Source of the DNA: Fibrobacter succinogenes
GTDB taxonomy: Bacteria > Fibrobacterota > Fibrobacteria > Fibrobacterales > Fibrobacteraceae
Length of the DNA stretch: 64,000 bases
Direction of reading: 5' to 3'
Assembly (NCBI GenBank): GCA_902799745.1
Contig: CADCBQ010000017.1
Span: 1 to 64,000 of the forward strand
Positions 57,141 to 64,000 of this stretch are shown here, in pieces. The position numbers were made by a program, and so were the translations under genes. The notes under the pieces are model-generated. The model did not search any database, was not told where the DNA came from, and worked only from the letters and a program-made list of their open reading frames with translations. The stretch's first letter is position 1. Each line of letters starts with the position of its first letter.

Positions 57141-58457
57141 ATGAAGTCTTTGTGGAGTCTTCTTTTAGGCACGTCTTTAGTGTCTTTTTTTATTTCGGCA
57201 TGTTCTGAAGGCGAAGAAGTTGTCAAGAGCTTTTCGAATTACGATCTCAACGGAACGGTAATTAAAGACGGGTATTTTACGGATGTGCGTAATAACCACA
57301 CATACCGTATTATGAAATACGTCGATAATTTGGGAACCGAAAAGTATTGGTTTGCCGAAAACCTGGATTATGTGGATTCTACGCTAGAAAAGGATTCCTG
57401 GTGCTATAACGACAGCGAGGACAGCTGTAAAGTCTATGGTAGGCTTTACAATTGGGATGCTGCTCAAAAGGCATGCCCCGATGGCTGGGAATTGCCGTCT
57501 CATATGAGTTGGTCTGATCTTTATAACATGGTGGGTGACCGTATTGAACCTGCCGGTACCAAGCTTAAAACCATTGATCATTGGCAAAATTCCGATTCTG
57601 TTATGCAAGGATCCAACCGGTATGGTTTTTATGGGCTCCCGGCGGGTCGAAAGAATATCGAAGGGGGCTGGCTCCCGACGGGCAAGTTTGCCTATTTCTG
57701 GACGAGTACGAGCTCTTCCAAAGATGTCGATCTTGCTTATGGCTGGCAGCTGACTTACGAAACCGATTTCTTTAATTATGGCGAATACTATAAGGGCCAT
57801 GGAATGTCCGTGCGTTGCATCTCTAAAAATGAGTATGGCAAGATGCATATCGAAGGTGATTTCGATTCGACATATCTAGAAGAAATCCCGCTTCACGAAG
57901 GAACGCTGGAGTATCAGGGACAGACGTATAAGACGATCGATCTTTGGGGCAGAACCTTCATGGCCGAAAACATGAATTACGAAACAGGGAATAGCTGGTG
58001 CTATAACAATAGTGCCGATTCCTGCAAAAAATACGGCCGTCTGTACGATTTGGAAACCGCGTTGAAGGTTTGTCCGGAAGGTTGGCAGTTGATTCATGCC
58101 CGTTCTTACGACGATGATGATTATGATTTGGAACGTGCTAGAATTTTAAAGTCGATGGGGATTACCCTTGCCCTTTTTGATTATACTGCCGAAGAAGTGA
58201 AATCATCTGAAGGCTGGATCAAAATGCCGGGAAACAACTTGTCTGGCTTTAATTTGCTCCCGTCCGGTGGATATGACATTGGCAGCGAATCTTTCTTTGA
58301 TATTGGATATACGGCTTACCTTTGGGCTAATTATGAGTGGCAATCGCAGGATATTTACGATACTTTGGCGATAGGCTTGCGTTATAGTGATGCTACTTTC
58401 AATCAGGTAGAAAACGGCAAGAATTTCGCCTACGCCGTACGCTGCGAAAAGAAATAA
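57141..58457 (+). CDS. Lipoprotein with two Fibrobacter succinogenes major paralogous domains (TIGR02145)
   Basis: 438 aa. Lipobox FFISAC near residue 20. Two copies of the domain: the first at about 40-235 (FTDVRNNHTYRIMKY, WFAENLDYV, WCYNDSEDSCKVYGRLYNWDAA, CPDGWELPSH, GRKNIEGGWLP, YFWTSTSS), the second at about 255-437 (YKTIDLWGRTFMAENMNY, WCYNNSADSCKKYGRLYDLETAL, CPEGWQL, AYLWANYEW, YAVRCEKK). This paralogous family is expanded in Fibrobacter and has no proven function; it is usually on surface or secreted proteins. Last gene of a three-gene envelope operon; terminator at 58491. Confidence 0.9.
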   Translation: MKSLWSLLLGTSLVSFFISACSEGEEVVKSFSNYDLNGTVIKDGYFTDVRNNHTYRIMKYVDNLGTEKYWFAENLDYVDSTLEKDSWCYNDSEDSCKVYGRLYNWDAAQKACPDGWELPSHMSWSDLYNMVGDRIEPAGTKLKTIDHWQNSDSVMQGSNRYGFYGLPAGRKNIEGGWLPTGKFAYFWTSTSSSKDVDLAYGWQLTYETDFFNYGEYYKGHGMSVRCISKNEYGKMHIEGDFDSTYLEEIPLHEGTLEYQGQTYKTIDLWGRTFMAENMNYETGNSWCYNNSADSCKKYGRLYDLETALKVCPEGWQLIHARSYDDDDYDLERARILKSMGITLALFDYTAEEVKSSEGWIKMPGNNLSGFNLLPSGGYDIGSESFFDIGYTAYLWANYEWQSQDIYDTLAIGLRYSDATFNQVENGKNFAYAVRCEKK

Positions 58458-58490
58458 TTAAATGCTGGCGAGCGTCTTTTAGTAAACAAC

Positions 58491-58520
58491 AAAGCCCCTG
58501 GATTAACCAGGGGCTTTTGC
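58491..58520. terminator. Bidirectional terminator
   Basis: AAAGCCCCTGG-ATTAA-CCAGGGGCTTTT, between the TIGR02145 gene and the convergent nuoN. Confidence 0.88.
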
Positions 58521-58538
58521 TATACAATCGGTTCTGTA

Positions 58539-59972
58539 TTAGAATGTGAATCCGGCGAAGATGTTGTCGCTGAGGAACGGCAGCACGCCGAGCACAATCA
58601 CGGCGACCGTCAAGAGCCCGATTACACCGCGCTGACGCTTGGTCATACGGAGCGGATTCAGGTGGTCGTCGGTTTCGTCAATCCAGGCGCTTTTGATCAG
58701 CTGCAAGTAGTAGTAGAGCGCGAGCACGTTGTTGAGAACTGCGAATGTTACGATGCCGTAGTGTCCGGTAGAAGCGCCGCTGAAGAACAGGTGGAACTTA
58801 CCGAAGAAGCCTGCAAGCGGGGGAATGCCAGCCAAGCTGAACATGGCAACGGCAAGCGCGATGGCGAGCATCGGCTTTTGCTTGGAAAGTCCACGCAGGG
58901 AATCGAATGTTTCTTCGCGGTGATGCCCGATAATGCCAAAGATAAAGAAGGCGAGGTAGTTCGAAACCGCATACACGAACAGATAGTAGATGATTGCGGT
59001 TTTTGCCGTGGCTGCAGGGCCAAGGAGTGCTACCATGATGTAGCCTGCCTGGGCGATAGAGCTGTATGCCATGAAACGGCGGAGCCTGAACTGCTTTAAG
59101 GCGCCCAGGTTACCCACAAAGAGCGTGGTGCCTGCAAGCAGCGCGATGAACGGGGCGACCTGTTCCTGGATTGGGGCGAGAGGTCCAAAGACCAGTACCA
59201 CGAGGAACGCGATGGCGGTAGCCTTCGAAGTCACCGAGAGAATGGCGGTTACCGGCGTCGGAGCGCCTTCGTAAACGTCGGGAGCCCAGGTGTAGAACGG
59301 GAACAATGTCAGCTTAAAGCCGATGCCTGCGAACAGGAACAGCACTGCAATCCACAGCAGGGGAGAGGTGCCTGCGGCAACGGCTTGCTGGATTGCCTCG
59401 AAATGGATTGAACCGGCAAAACCGTAAAGGTAGCTGAATCCGAACAGTTCGAATGCGGTTGCGACAGAACCCATCAGAATGTACTTGGTTGCTGCTTCGG
59501 AACCGTATTGGTCTCGCTTGTTCCATGCGGCAAGGGCGTACATCGGAATGGTTGCAATTTCAAGGCCCAAGAAGAACGTGAGCAAGTCGCAGGCTGATAC
59601 GACGGTGAATCCGCCGAAGGTCGCGAATGCGACGGTACCAATGAATTCTGCGATCTGGTGCATGGCGGGCTTGCCGTCACCGCTGTGGTCAAAGTAGTCC
59701 TTGGCGAGCCAGATTCCAAGAATGGCGGATACCATGAGGACTTCGCGCATCAAGACGCCAAAGTCGTCGATATGCCAGTTGGTAATGAAGAACCTGCCGG
59801 CTCCACTTGCAAGCGGAATCAGATTCAGCAGAATGAAAATCAGAATGAATCCGATGTTTGCTATGCGCCAAGGAACCTTAGAACGGTCGGTGCAAAAGAG
59901 CCTGCTCCCGATCACGATAAACGGGAAAAGCAGAAGCAGTAAGTCGGGAATGATAAAATTGGGAATATACAT
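58539..59972 (-). CDS. nuoN: NADH-quinone oxidoreductase subunit N
   Basis: 477 aa, about 14 hydrophobic segments. The proton-pump core has FTVVSACDLLTFFLGLEIATIPMYALAAWNK, FKLTLFPFYTWAPDVYEGAPTPVTAILSV (the Lys and antiporter signature) and AYSSIAQAGYIMVALLG. It is one of three antiporter-like subunits of respiratory complex I. It is the last gene of the nuo operon, 6 nt after nuoM. Confidence 0.95.
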   Translation of the reverse strand: MYIPNFIIPDLLLLLFPFIVIGSRLFCTDRSKVPWRIANIGFILIFILLNLIPLASGAGRFFITNWHIDDFGVLMREVLMVSAILGIWLAKDYFDHSGDGKPAMHQIAEFIGTVAFATFGGFTVVSACDLLTFFLGLEIATIPMYALAAWNKRDQYGSEAATKYILMGSVATAFELFGFSYLYGFAGSIHFEAIQQAVAAGTSPLLWIAVLFLFAGIGFKLTLFPFYTWAPDVYEGAPTPVTAILSVTSKATAIAFLVVLVFGPLAPIQEQVAPFIALLAGTTLFVGNLGALKQFRLRRFMAYSSIAQAGYIMVALLGPAATAKTAIIYYLFVYAVSNYLAFFIFGIIGHHREETFDSLRGLSKQKPMLAIALAVAMFSLAGIPPLAGFFGKFHLFFSGASTGHYGIVTFAVLNNVLALYYYLQLIKSAWIDETDDHLNPLRMTKRQRGVIGLLTVAVIVLGVLPFLSDNIFAGFTF

Positions 59973-59978
59973 AGGAAT

Positions 59979-61496
59979 CTATAAAGTGGAATTAATCTTC
60001 TCAAAAATAGGGGCAATACTCTGGTCGAGCATGTCAGCAATCCATCCGGGGAACACACCAATCAAGAGGAGGCAGAGCACGAGTACTACGACAACGAGTT
60101 TTTCGCGGAAGCAGGCGTCGGTAAGTGATTCGTACTTGGCGGGCATATTGCCGTGCAACATGCGGTTTGCCGTTTGCAGAATGTAAACGGCGGTCGTTGT
60201 AATCGAAAGAATGGCAAGCACGGTCACTACGCGTGTGAGCGTGGAATCTTGCTGGAAGGCTCCGATAAAGATGTTGCTTTCGGCGATAAATCCGCTAAAG
60301 CCCGGGAGGCCAAGACCCGCAAAGCCTGCAATCACAAAGCCTACGCCGAGGAACGGGAGCTTGCGCATAATGCCGCCCATTTCGGTAATGTCGCGGGTAT
60401 GCGTGCGTTCGTAGATCATGCCGATTGTGGCGAAGAACAGCCCCGTGAGGAATCCGTGAGAAATCATCTGGAGAGATGCTCCGCGGAGGCCCACCGGAGT
60501 CATGGCGGCAAGGCCGAGGAAGATGAGGCCCAAGTGGCTAATGGAGCTGTAGGCCGTAATGTACTTGAGGTCCTTGTGGCGAAGCGCGATGAAGGGGCCG
60601 AGTACCACGTTGAAAATGAGGAGCGCGACTACGTACGGGAGCCAAATCTTGGCTGCTTCCGGCATCAGGAACATGGCGACGCGGAGGCATCCGTAAGCGC
60701 CCATTTTCATCATCACGCCGGCGGCAAGCATTGAAACTGCGGTCGGGGCGGCGGAGTGACCATCCGGGCTCCAGAAATGGAACGGGAACAAGGAACTCGA
60801 AACGGCAAAGCCCATGAACATGAGCGGGAATGCCCACATCTGGAAATCCATCGGGAGCGTAATCTTGGAAAGCTCAACAAGGCTAAAGCTGTTGATTCCG
60901 CTTTCGAAATAAAGTCCGAACAGCGTTGCCAAAATCATGGAGGAACCGAATGCAAGCGTCAACGTCAGTTTTTTACCGCCGTAGTCCTTGCGGCCAGAAC
61001 CGTAGCCTGCAATCATCAGGTACATGCAGAGTGCTTCCATTTCGTAGAATACGAAGAACAGCACCAAGTCCATGCTCATGAACACGCCGTAGACGCTTGT
61101 AGCAAGCAACTGGATGAGAGCAAAGAATACTTTCTGGTTTCCCTTGATGTTCCAACTCACCAGAATGCCTGTCCAAACGATGACTGCCGTGAGGAACAAG
61201 AGGAACATGTTCAGGCCGTCGGCGCCGACAGAATAGTGGGCGTTGATCGTATGAATCCAGGGAATGTCCATGTAGTAGTGCAACAGTAACGGAGCAGGAT
61301 CTGCACTTGCGGAGCCAATGCCGAGCGTGTAGAGTCGATAAGTCAAATAACCGACTAGCACCAGCACCAGGGTTCCCGAAGCGGCATGGATTGTCTTGAG
61401 GAGCGATTCCTTTTGCGAGGGAATCGGTGCGCAGACCAGCACCGTAAACAGCGGGATAATCCAGATTAAGTTAAAAAGTAAAGAATCCATATTCAA
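59979..61496 (-). CDS. nuoM: NADH-quinone oxidoreductase subunit M
   Basis: 505 aa. HAHYSVGADGLNMFLLFLTAVIVW-like start, MDLVLFFVFYEMEALCMYLMIAGYG with the conserved Glu, PFHFWSPDGHSAAPTAVSMLAAGVMMKMGAYGCLR and AYSSISHLGLIFLGLA are all antiporter-type complex I signatures of the M subunit. It pumps protons in the inner membrane. It lies between nuoL (8-nt gap) and nuoN. Confidence 0.95.
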   Translation of the reverse strand: MNMDSLLFNLIWIIPLFTVLVCAPIPSQKESLLKTIHAASGTLVLVLVGYLTYRLYTLGIGSASADPAPLLLHYYMDIPWIHTINAHYSVGADGLNMFLLFLTAVIVWTGILVSWNIKGNQKVFFALIQLLATSVYGVFMSMDLVLFFVFYEMEALCMYLMIAGYGSGRKDYGGKKLTLTLAFGSSMILATLFGLYFESGINSFSLVELSKITLPMDFQMWAFPLMFMGFAVSSSLFPFHFWSPDGHSAAPTAVSMLAAGVMMKMGAYGCLRVAMFLMPEAAKIWLPYVVALLIFNVVLGPFIALRHKDLKYITAYSSISHLGLIFLGLAAMTPVGLRGASLQMISHGFLTGLFFATIGMIYERTHTRDITEMGGIMRKLPFLGVGFVIAGFAGLGLPGFSGFIAESNIFIGAFQQDSTLTRVVTVLAILSITTTAVYILQTANRMLHGNMPAKYESLTDACFREKLVVVVLVLCLLLIGVFPGWIADMLDQSIAPIFEKINSTL

Positions 61497-61504
61497 ACCT
61501 TACC

Positions 61505-63460
61505 TTACAGCGGAAGCTGCCCCAAAAAACGCCATAGTATAACGCCGACAATCAGGGTGCCCAGGTAGAAACTCAAATTGCCTCCCTGCGCGTAACGTAC
61601 GAGGTCGCCCAACTTGTGGACAAACCAGACGCAGAATGCAAGGATACCTTCGATAATGTAGTCTTGAATGAATCGTGCTACGCGGGCGATACCGCCAATG
61701 ACGAACTGGCGAACCACGGCATAGTACATTTCGTCGAAATAGAACTTGTGGTAAACCACCTTGTAAATGGCGCTGCGGTTCGATTCGTCGAGGGCGCGTT
61801 CCACTTTAGCCTTGGGACTTGCATAGAAGAACCAGGCAATCAAGAGTGCGACGGCGGCAACTGCCACGGCTACGTACGGAATCCATTCGGCGTGGGGGAG
61901 TAATACGAACTGCGGCACGCGAAGTCTTCCCGGTACAAAGTAGTGTTCGAAGAGACCCTTGCCGAGAATGCCACTCAAGAATGCGGGCACGGCGAGAATC
62001 ACAATCGGGAGTGTCATGAAGAAGTCTTCGTGGACATGTCCTTCGGCTACCGATTTAGAACGCGGAGCGCCGTGGAATGCGAGGAAGAACAGACGGAACA
62101 TGTAGAAGGTGGTAAGACCGCTCGTAAAGAGAGCTAGCCCGAATACCACATAATGGTGTCCCTGGAAGGCCGCCAAGATGATTTCGTCCTTCGAGAAGAA
62201 TCCGGAGAACGGCGGAATGCCTGCAATGGCGAGAACGCAAATGAGGCTGCTCCAGTAGGTGAGTGGCATCTTCTTGCGGAGTCCGCCCATGGCGTCCAAG
62301 TCGTTGGTATGTACCTGATGGATCAGGCTACCGGCGATGAGGAACAAGGCGCACTTGAAGAATGCATGCGTAAAGATGTGGAAGGTAGAGGCTGTCCAAC
62401 CGGTGGTAATGACCGCATCGCCGATTTTGCAAGCGCCGAGTGCAAACATCATGTAACCCAGCTGCGAAAGCGTGGAGTAGGCGAGAATTCGCTTGATGTC
62501 CTTTTGCGTGCAGGCAATGACTGCGGCAAAGACCATCGTGAAGGCGCCGACCCACATAATGAGCGTGAGCGAATTGCCGCAAACGGCAAAGAACGGGAAC
62601 AGTCTTGCTACCAGGTAAACGCCTGCGACCACCATGGTGGCGCTGTGGATGATGGAAGAAACCGGTGTCGGACCTTCCATAGCGTTCGGAAGCCAGATAT
62701 GCATCGGGAACATGGCCGATTTGCCCCAGCCACCGGTAAAGATCAAGATGGAACCGATGATGAGTGCGTCGGCCTTGCTTACGACCATAAGGCCCAGGTC
62801 AATCGTTTCTTTCTTGAATGCGGTGAGCGAAAGTCCGTTCAGTGCGAAGAAATCGAAACTCTGCACCACATAGCTCACGATCACGATACCGAGCAAGAAG
62901 AAACTGTCGGCAAAGCGTGTGAGGATGAAGGCTTGCTTCGAGGCACTCACAGCCGAGGGCTTATGGTACCAGAAACCAATCAGCAAGTAACTGGATACAC
63001 CCACGAGTTCCCAGAAGATGAACATCTGGAAAAGGTTCGTGGCGGCAACGAGGCCGAGCATGCTGAAACTGAACAGCGAAAGAATCGAGAAGAATCGGCC
63101 GGCGCTGCGGTCACCTCTCATGTAACCGATGCTGTATATATTCACGAGGAATGAAATCACCGTGACGACCACGAGCATCATGACCGAAAGCGGGTCGATT
63201 AAGAGTCCGATGTTTGCGGCGAAGTGTTCTGCAAACTTGAGGAACGGAAAATCGAACAGGACTGCTTTTTGCGGGGCGAATGTAGAGCCAAAATAGTGAA
63301 CCGCGACAATCAGCGCGGAAATCATGGCGATGCCGTTGCCGATAACGGCGAACCCGGCGGCTGCCTTGTCGGATTTGCGACCGAGGAAAAGGCCGTTCAC
63401 CGCAAACACAAGGAGCGGCATCAAGAAGATTAAATAGCTGATGGAAACGTCGTTAATCAT
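61505..63460 (-). CDS. nuoL: NADH-quinone oxidoreductase subunit L
   Basis: 651 aa. The core includes IDPLSVMMLVVVTVISFLVNIYSIGYM, FQMFIFWELVGVSSYLLIGFWYHKPSAVSA, FPMHIWLPNAMEGPTPVSSIIHSATMVVAGVYLVARLFP and AYSTLSQLGYMMFALG. After it comes the long C-terminal lateral-helix region typical of subunit L. It overlaps nuoK by 8 nt. Confidence 0.96.
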   Translation of the reverse strand: MINDVSISYLIFLMPLLVFAVNGLFLGRKSDKAAAGFAVIGNGIAMISALIVAVHYFGSTFAPQKAVLFDFPFLKFAEHFAANIGLLIDPLSVMMLVVVTVISFLVNIYSIGYMRGDRSAGRFFSILSLFSFSMLGLVAATNLFQMFIFWELVGVSSYLLIGFWYHKPSAVSASKQAFILTRFADSFFLLGIVIVSYVVQSFDFFALNGLSLTAFKKETIDLGLMVVSKADALIIGSILIFTGGWGKSAMFPMHIWLPNAMEGPTPVSSIIHSATMVVAGVYLVARLFPFFAVCGNSLTLIMWVGAFTMVFAAVIACTQKDIKRILAYSTLSQLGYMMFALGACKIGDAVITTGWTASTFHIFTHAFFKCALFLIAGSLIHQVHTNDLDAMGGLRKKMPLTYWSSLICVLAIAGIPPFSGFFSKDEIILAAFQGHHYVVFGLALFTSGLTTFYMFRLFFLAFHGAPRSKSVAEGHVHEDFFMTLPIVILAVPAFLSGILGKGLFEHYFVPGRLRVPQFVLLPHAEWIPYVAVAVAAVALLIAWFFYASPKAKVERALDESNRSAIYKVVYHKFYFDEMYYAVVRQFVIGGIARVARFIQDYIIEGILAFCVWFVHKLGDLVRYAQGGNLSFYLGTLIVGVILWRFLGQLPL

Positions 63461-63758
63461 GGAGGTCCCTCAACTGTTCTACGTCCAGGCTCTTATAGCG
63501 GCGGTACATCGACACGATAATGGCAAGTGCAATTGCCATTTCACAGGCGGTTACGGCAATCACGAAGATGCTGAACAATGCCCCTGCGGTCGAGTCCTTG
63601 GCGCTAAAGTAAGCGAATGAAATGAAATTGATGTTGGCTGCATTCAGCATGAGTTCAATCGAAATCAGCATGCCGATCAGGTGACGGCGGCGCATTAAGC
63701 CCCAAACGCCAATGCCGAACAGCAAGAATGCAAGGATTAGGCAATTCATTAAAGTCAT
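63453..63758 (-). CDS. nuoK: NADH-quinone oxidoreductase subunit K
   Basis: 101 aa from the Met at 63758 (MTLMNCLILA), which overlaps the nuoJ stop in ATGA; an upstream start would add an uncharged-poor, Arg/Gln-rich stretch not seen in the family. Three TM helices, with ISIELMLNAANINFISFA and CEMAIALAIIVSMYRR holding the two conserved Glu. Antiporter-associated subunit of complex I. Confidence 0.95.
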   Translation of the reverse strand: MTLMNCLILAFLLFGIGVWGLMRRRHLIGMLISIELMLNAANINFISFAYFSAKDSTAGALFSIFVIAVTACEMAIALAIIVSMYRRYKSLDVEQLRDLHD

Positions 63759-64000
63759 TCTTCGTCCTCCTTGCCTTTGCGGGCGATGGTGATTGCGCAA
63801 ATCAGGGTCATCAGGAGAAGGATACTGACGACTTCGAACGGAATCACGAATCCGTCGGTGCCGTAGCCCAACAGTCTAAGGGCAAATGCCTTGAGCGAAG
63901 CGTAACCTTCGGGGGCGACTACGGCGCCACTCGAAAGGCCTTCAATCGGCAACAGGCACTTGACCATCACGAGTACAAAGATAATCGAAAGCGCAAATGC
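63755..64000 (-). CDS. nuoJ: NADH-quinone oxidoreductase subunit J, partial
   Basis: The C-terminal 81 residues only; the frame continues past the window end (AFALSIIFVLVMVKC at the edge). The visible part, GTDGFVIPFEVVSILLLMTLICAITIARK, with the Glu in the helix, is the NuoJ C-terminal membrane region. The genes upstream in the nuo operon lie outside the window. Confidence 0.9.
   Translation of the reverse strand, partial: AFALSIIFVLVMVKCLLPIEGLSSGAVVAPEGYASLKAFALRLLGYGTDGFVIPFEVVSILLLMTLICAITIARKGKEDEE

Overview
The window reads as a contiguous piece of a Fibrobacter chromosome (close to F. succinogenes or a related rumen or gut Fibrobacter). The pointers are a lipoprotein with two copies of the 'Fibrobacter succinogenes major paralogous domain' (TIGR02145), a density of secreted polysaccharide hydrolases (GH30, three GH26, GH9) that share a short C-terminal sorting-type tail, a long Ser/Gly linker protein, and Gram-negative envelope genes. 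This assignment is inferred from domain content; no search was run. Coding density is high. I see no rRNA, CRISPR array, integrase or transposase.

Layout. 1-760: end of the L35-L20 operon and a tRNA-Gly. 791-3291: a membrane nucleotide cyclase, a tiny membrane protein and HemW. 3430-10430: two large adjacent secreted proteins with calcium-loop-like DxDxDGDG motifs and related C-termini. 10581-11393: a short primary-type sigma factor. 11733-14676: methyltransferase, GT4 glycosyltransferase and flippase-like membrane protein. 14766-17779: a UvrD-type helicase fused in frame to a PlsC-type acyltransferase, then glutamate racemase. 17920-18558: an unknown, well-expressed-looking protein. 18682-20793: GH30 enzyme. 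20952-26563: membrane HETGH protein, Nth, CysE, a small membrane protein, Hpt and a cytosolic GH57 enzyme. 26665-32843: three GH26 mannanase-like enzymes in a row. 33003-36378: aldose epimerase, MnmE and a sugar-transporter-like protein. 36396-38537: GH9 cellulase. 38946-40912: DRE-TIM aldolase-like enzyme and an outer-membrane protein. 41039-42128: S6-S18-L9. 42259-45154: exonuclease, DUF374 protein, tRNA-Cys, AT-hook protein and AlkD-like glycosylase. 45272-48506: MalQ and a GH13 amylase. 48612-51257: fused SecDF. 51422-58457: secreted protein, GH116 enzyme and an envelope-protein operon ending in the TIGR02145 lipoprotein. 58539-64000: NADH dehydrogenase genes nuoJ-K-L-M-N on the minus strand.

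How it works together. Secreted mannan, xylan and cellulose hydrolases supply oligosaccharides; intracellular GH57, MalQ and GH13 handle alpha-glucan stores; SecDF supports export; Nuo subunits serve the membrane energy system. The rest is housekeeping.

The most unusual observations are: (1) MnmE carries two different palindromic or heptad repeat elements translated in frame in loops of its G domain, and one of those elements also occurs in intergenic spacers in this window; (2) a helicase-acyltransferase fusion whose helicase half seems to lack the 2B subdomain; (3) a pair of giant secreted proteins of unknown role; (4) a recurrent promoter pattern with a TAnnTTTG-like -10, often 6-9 nt before the start codon of genes without a Shine-Dalgarno, which suggests leaderless mRNAs.
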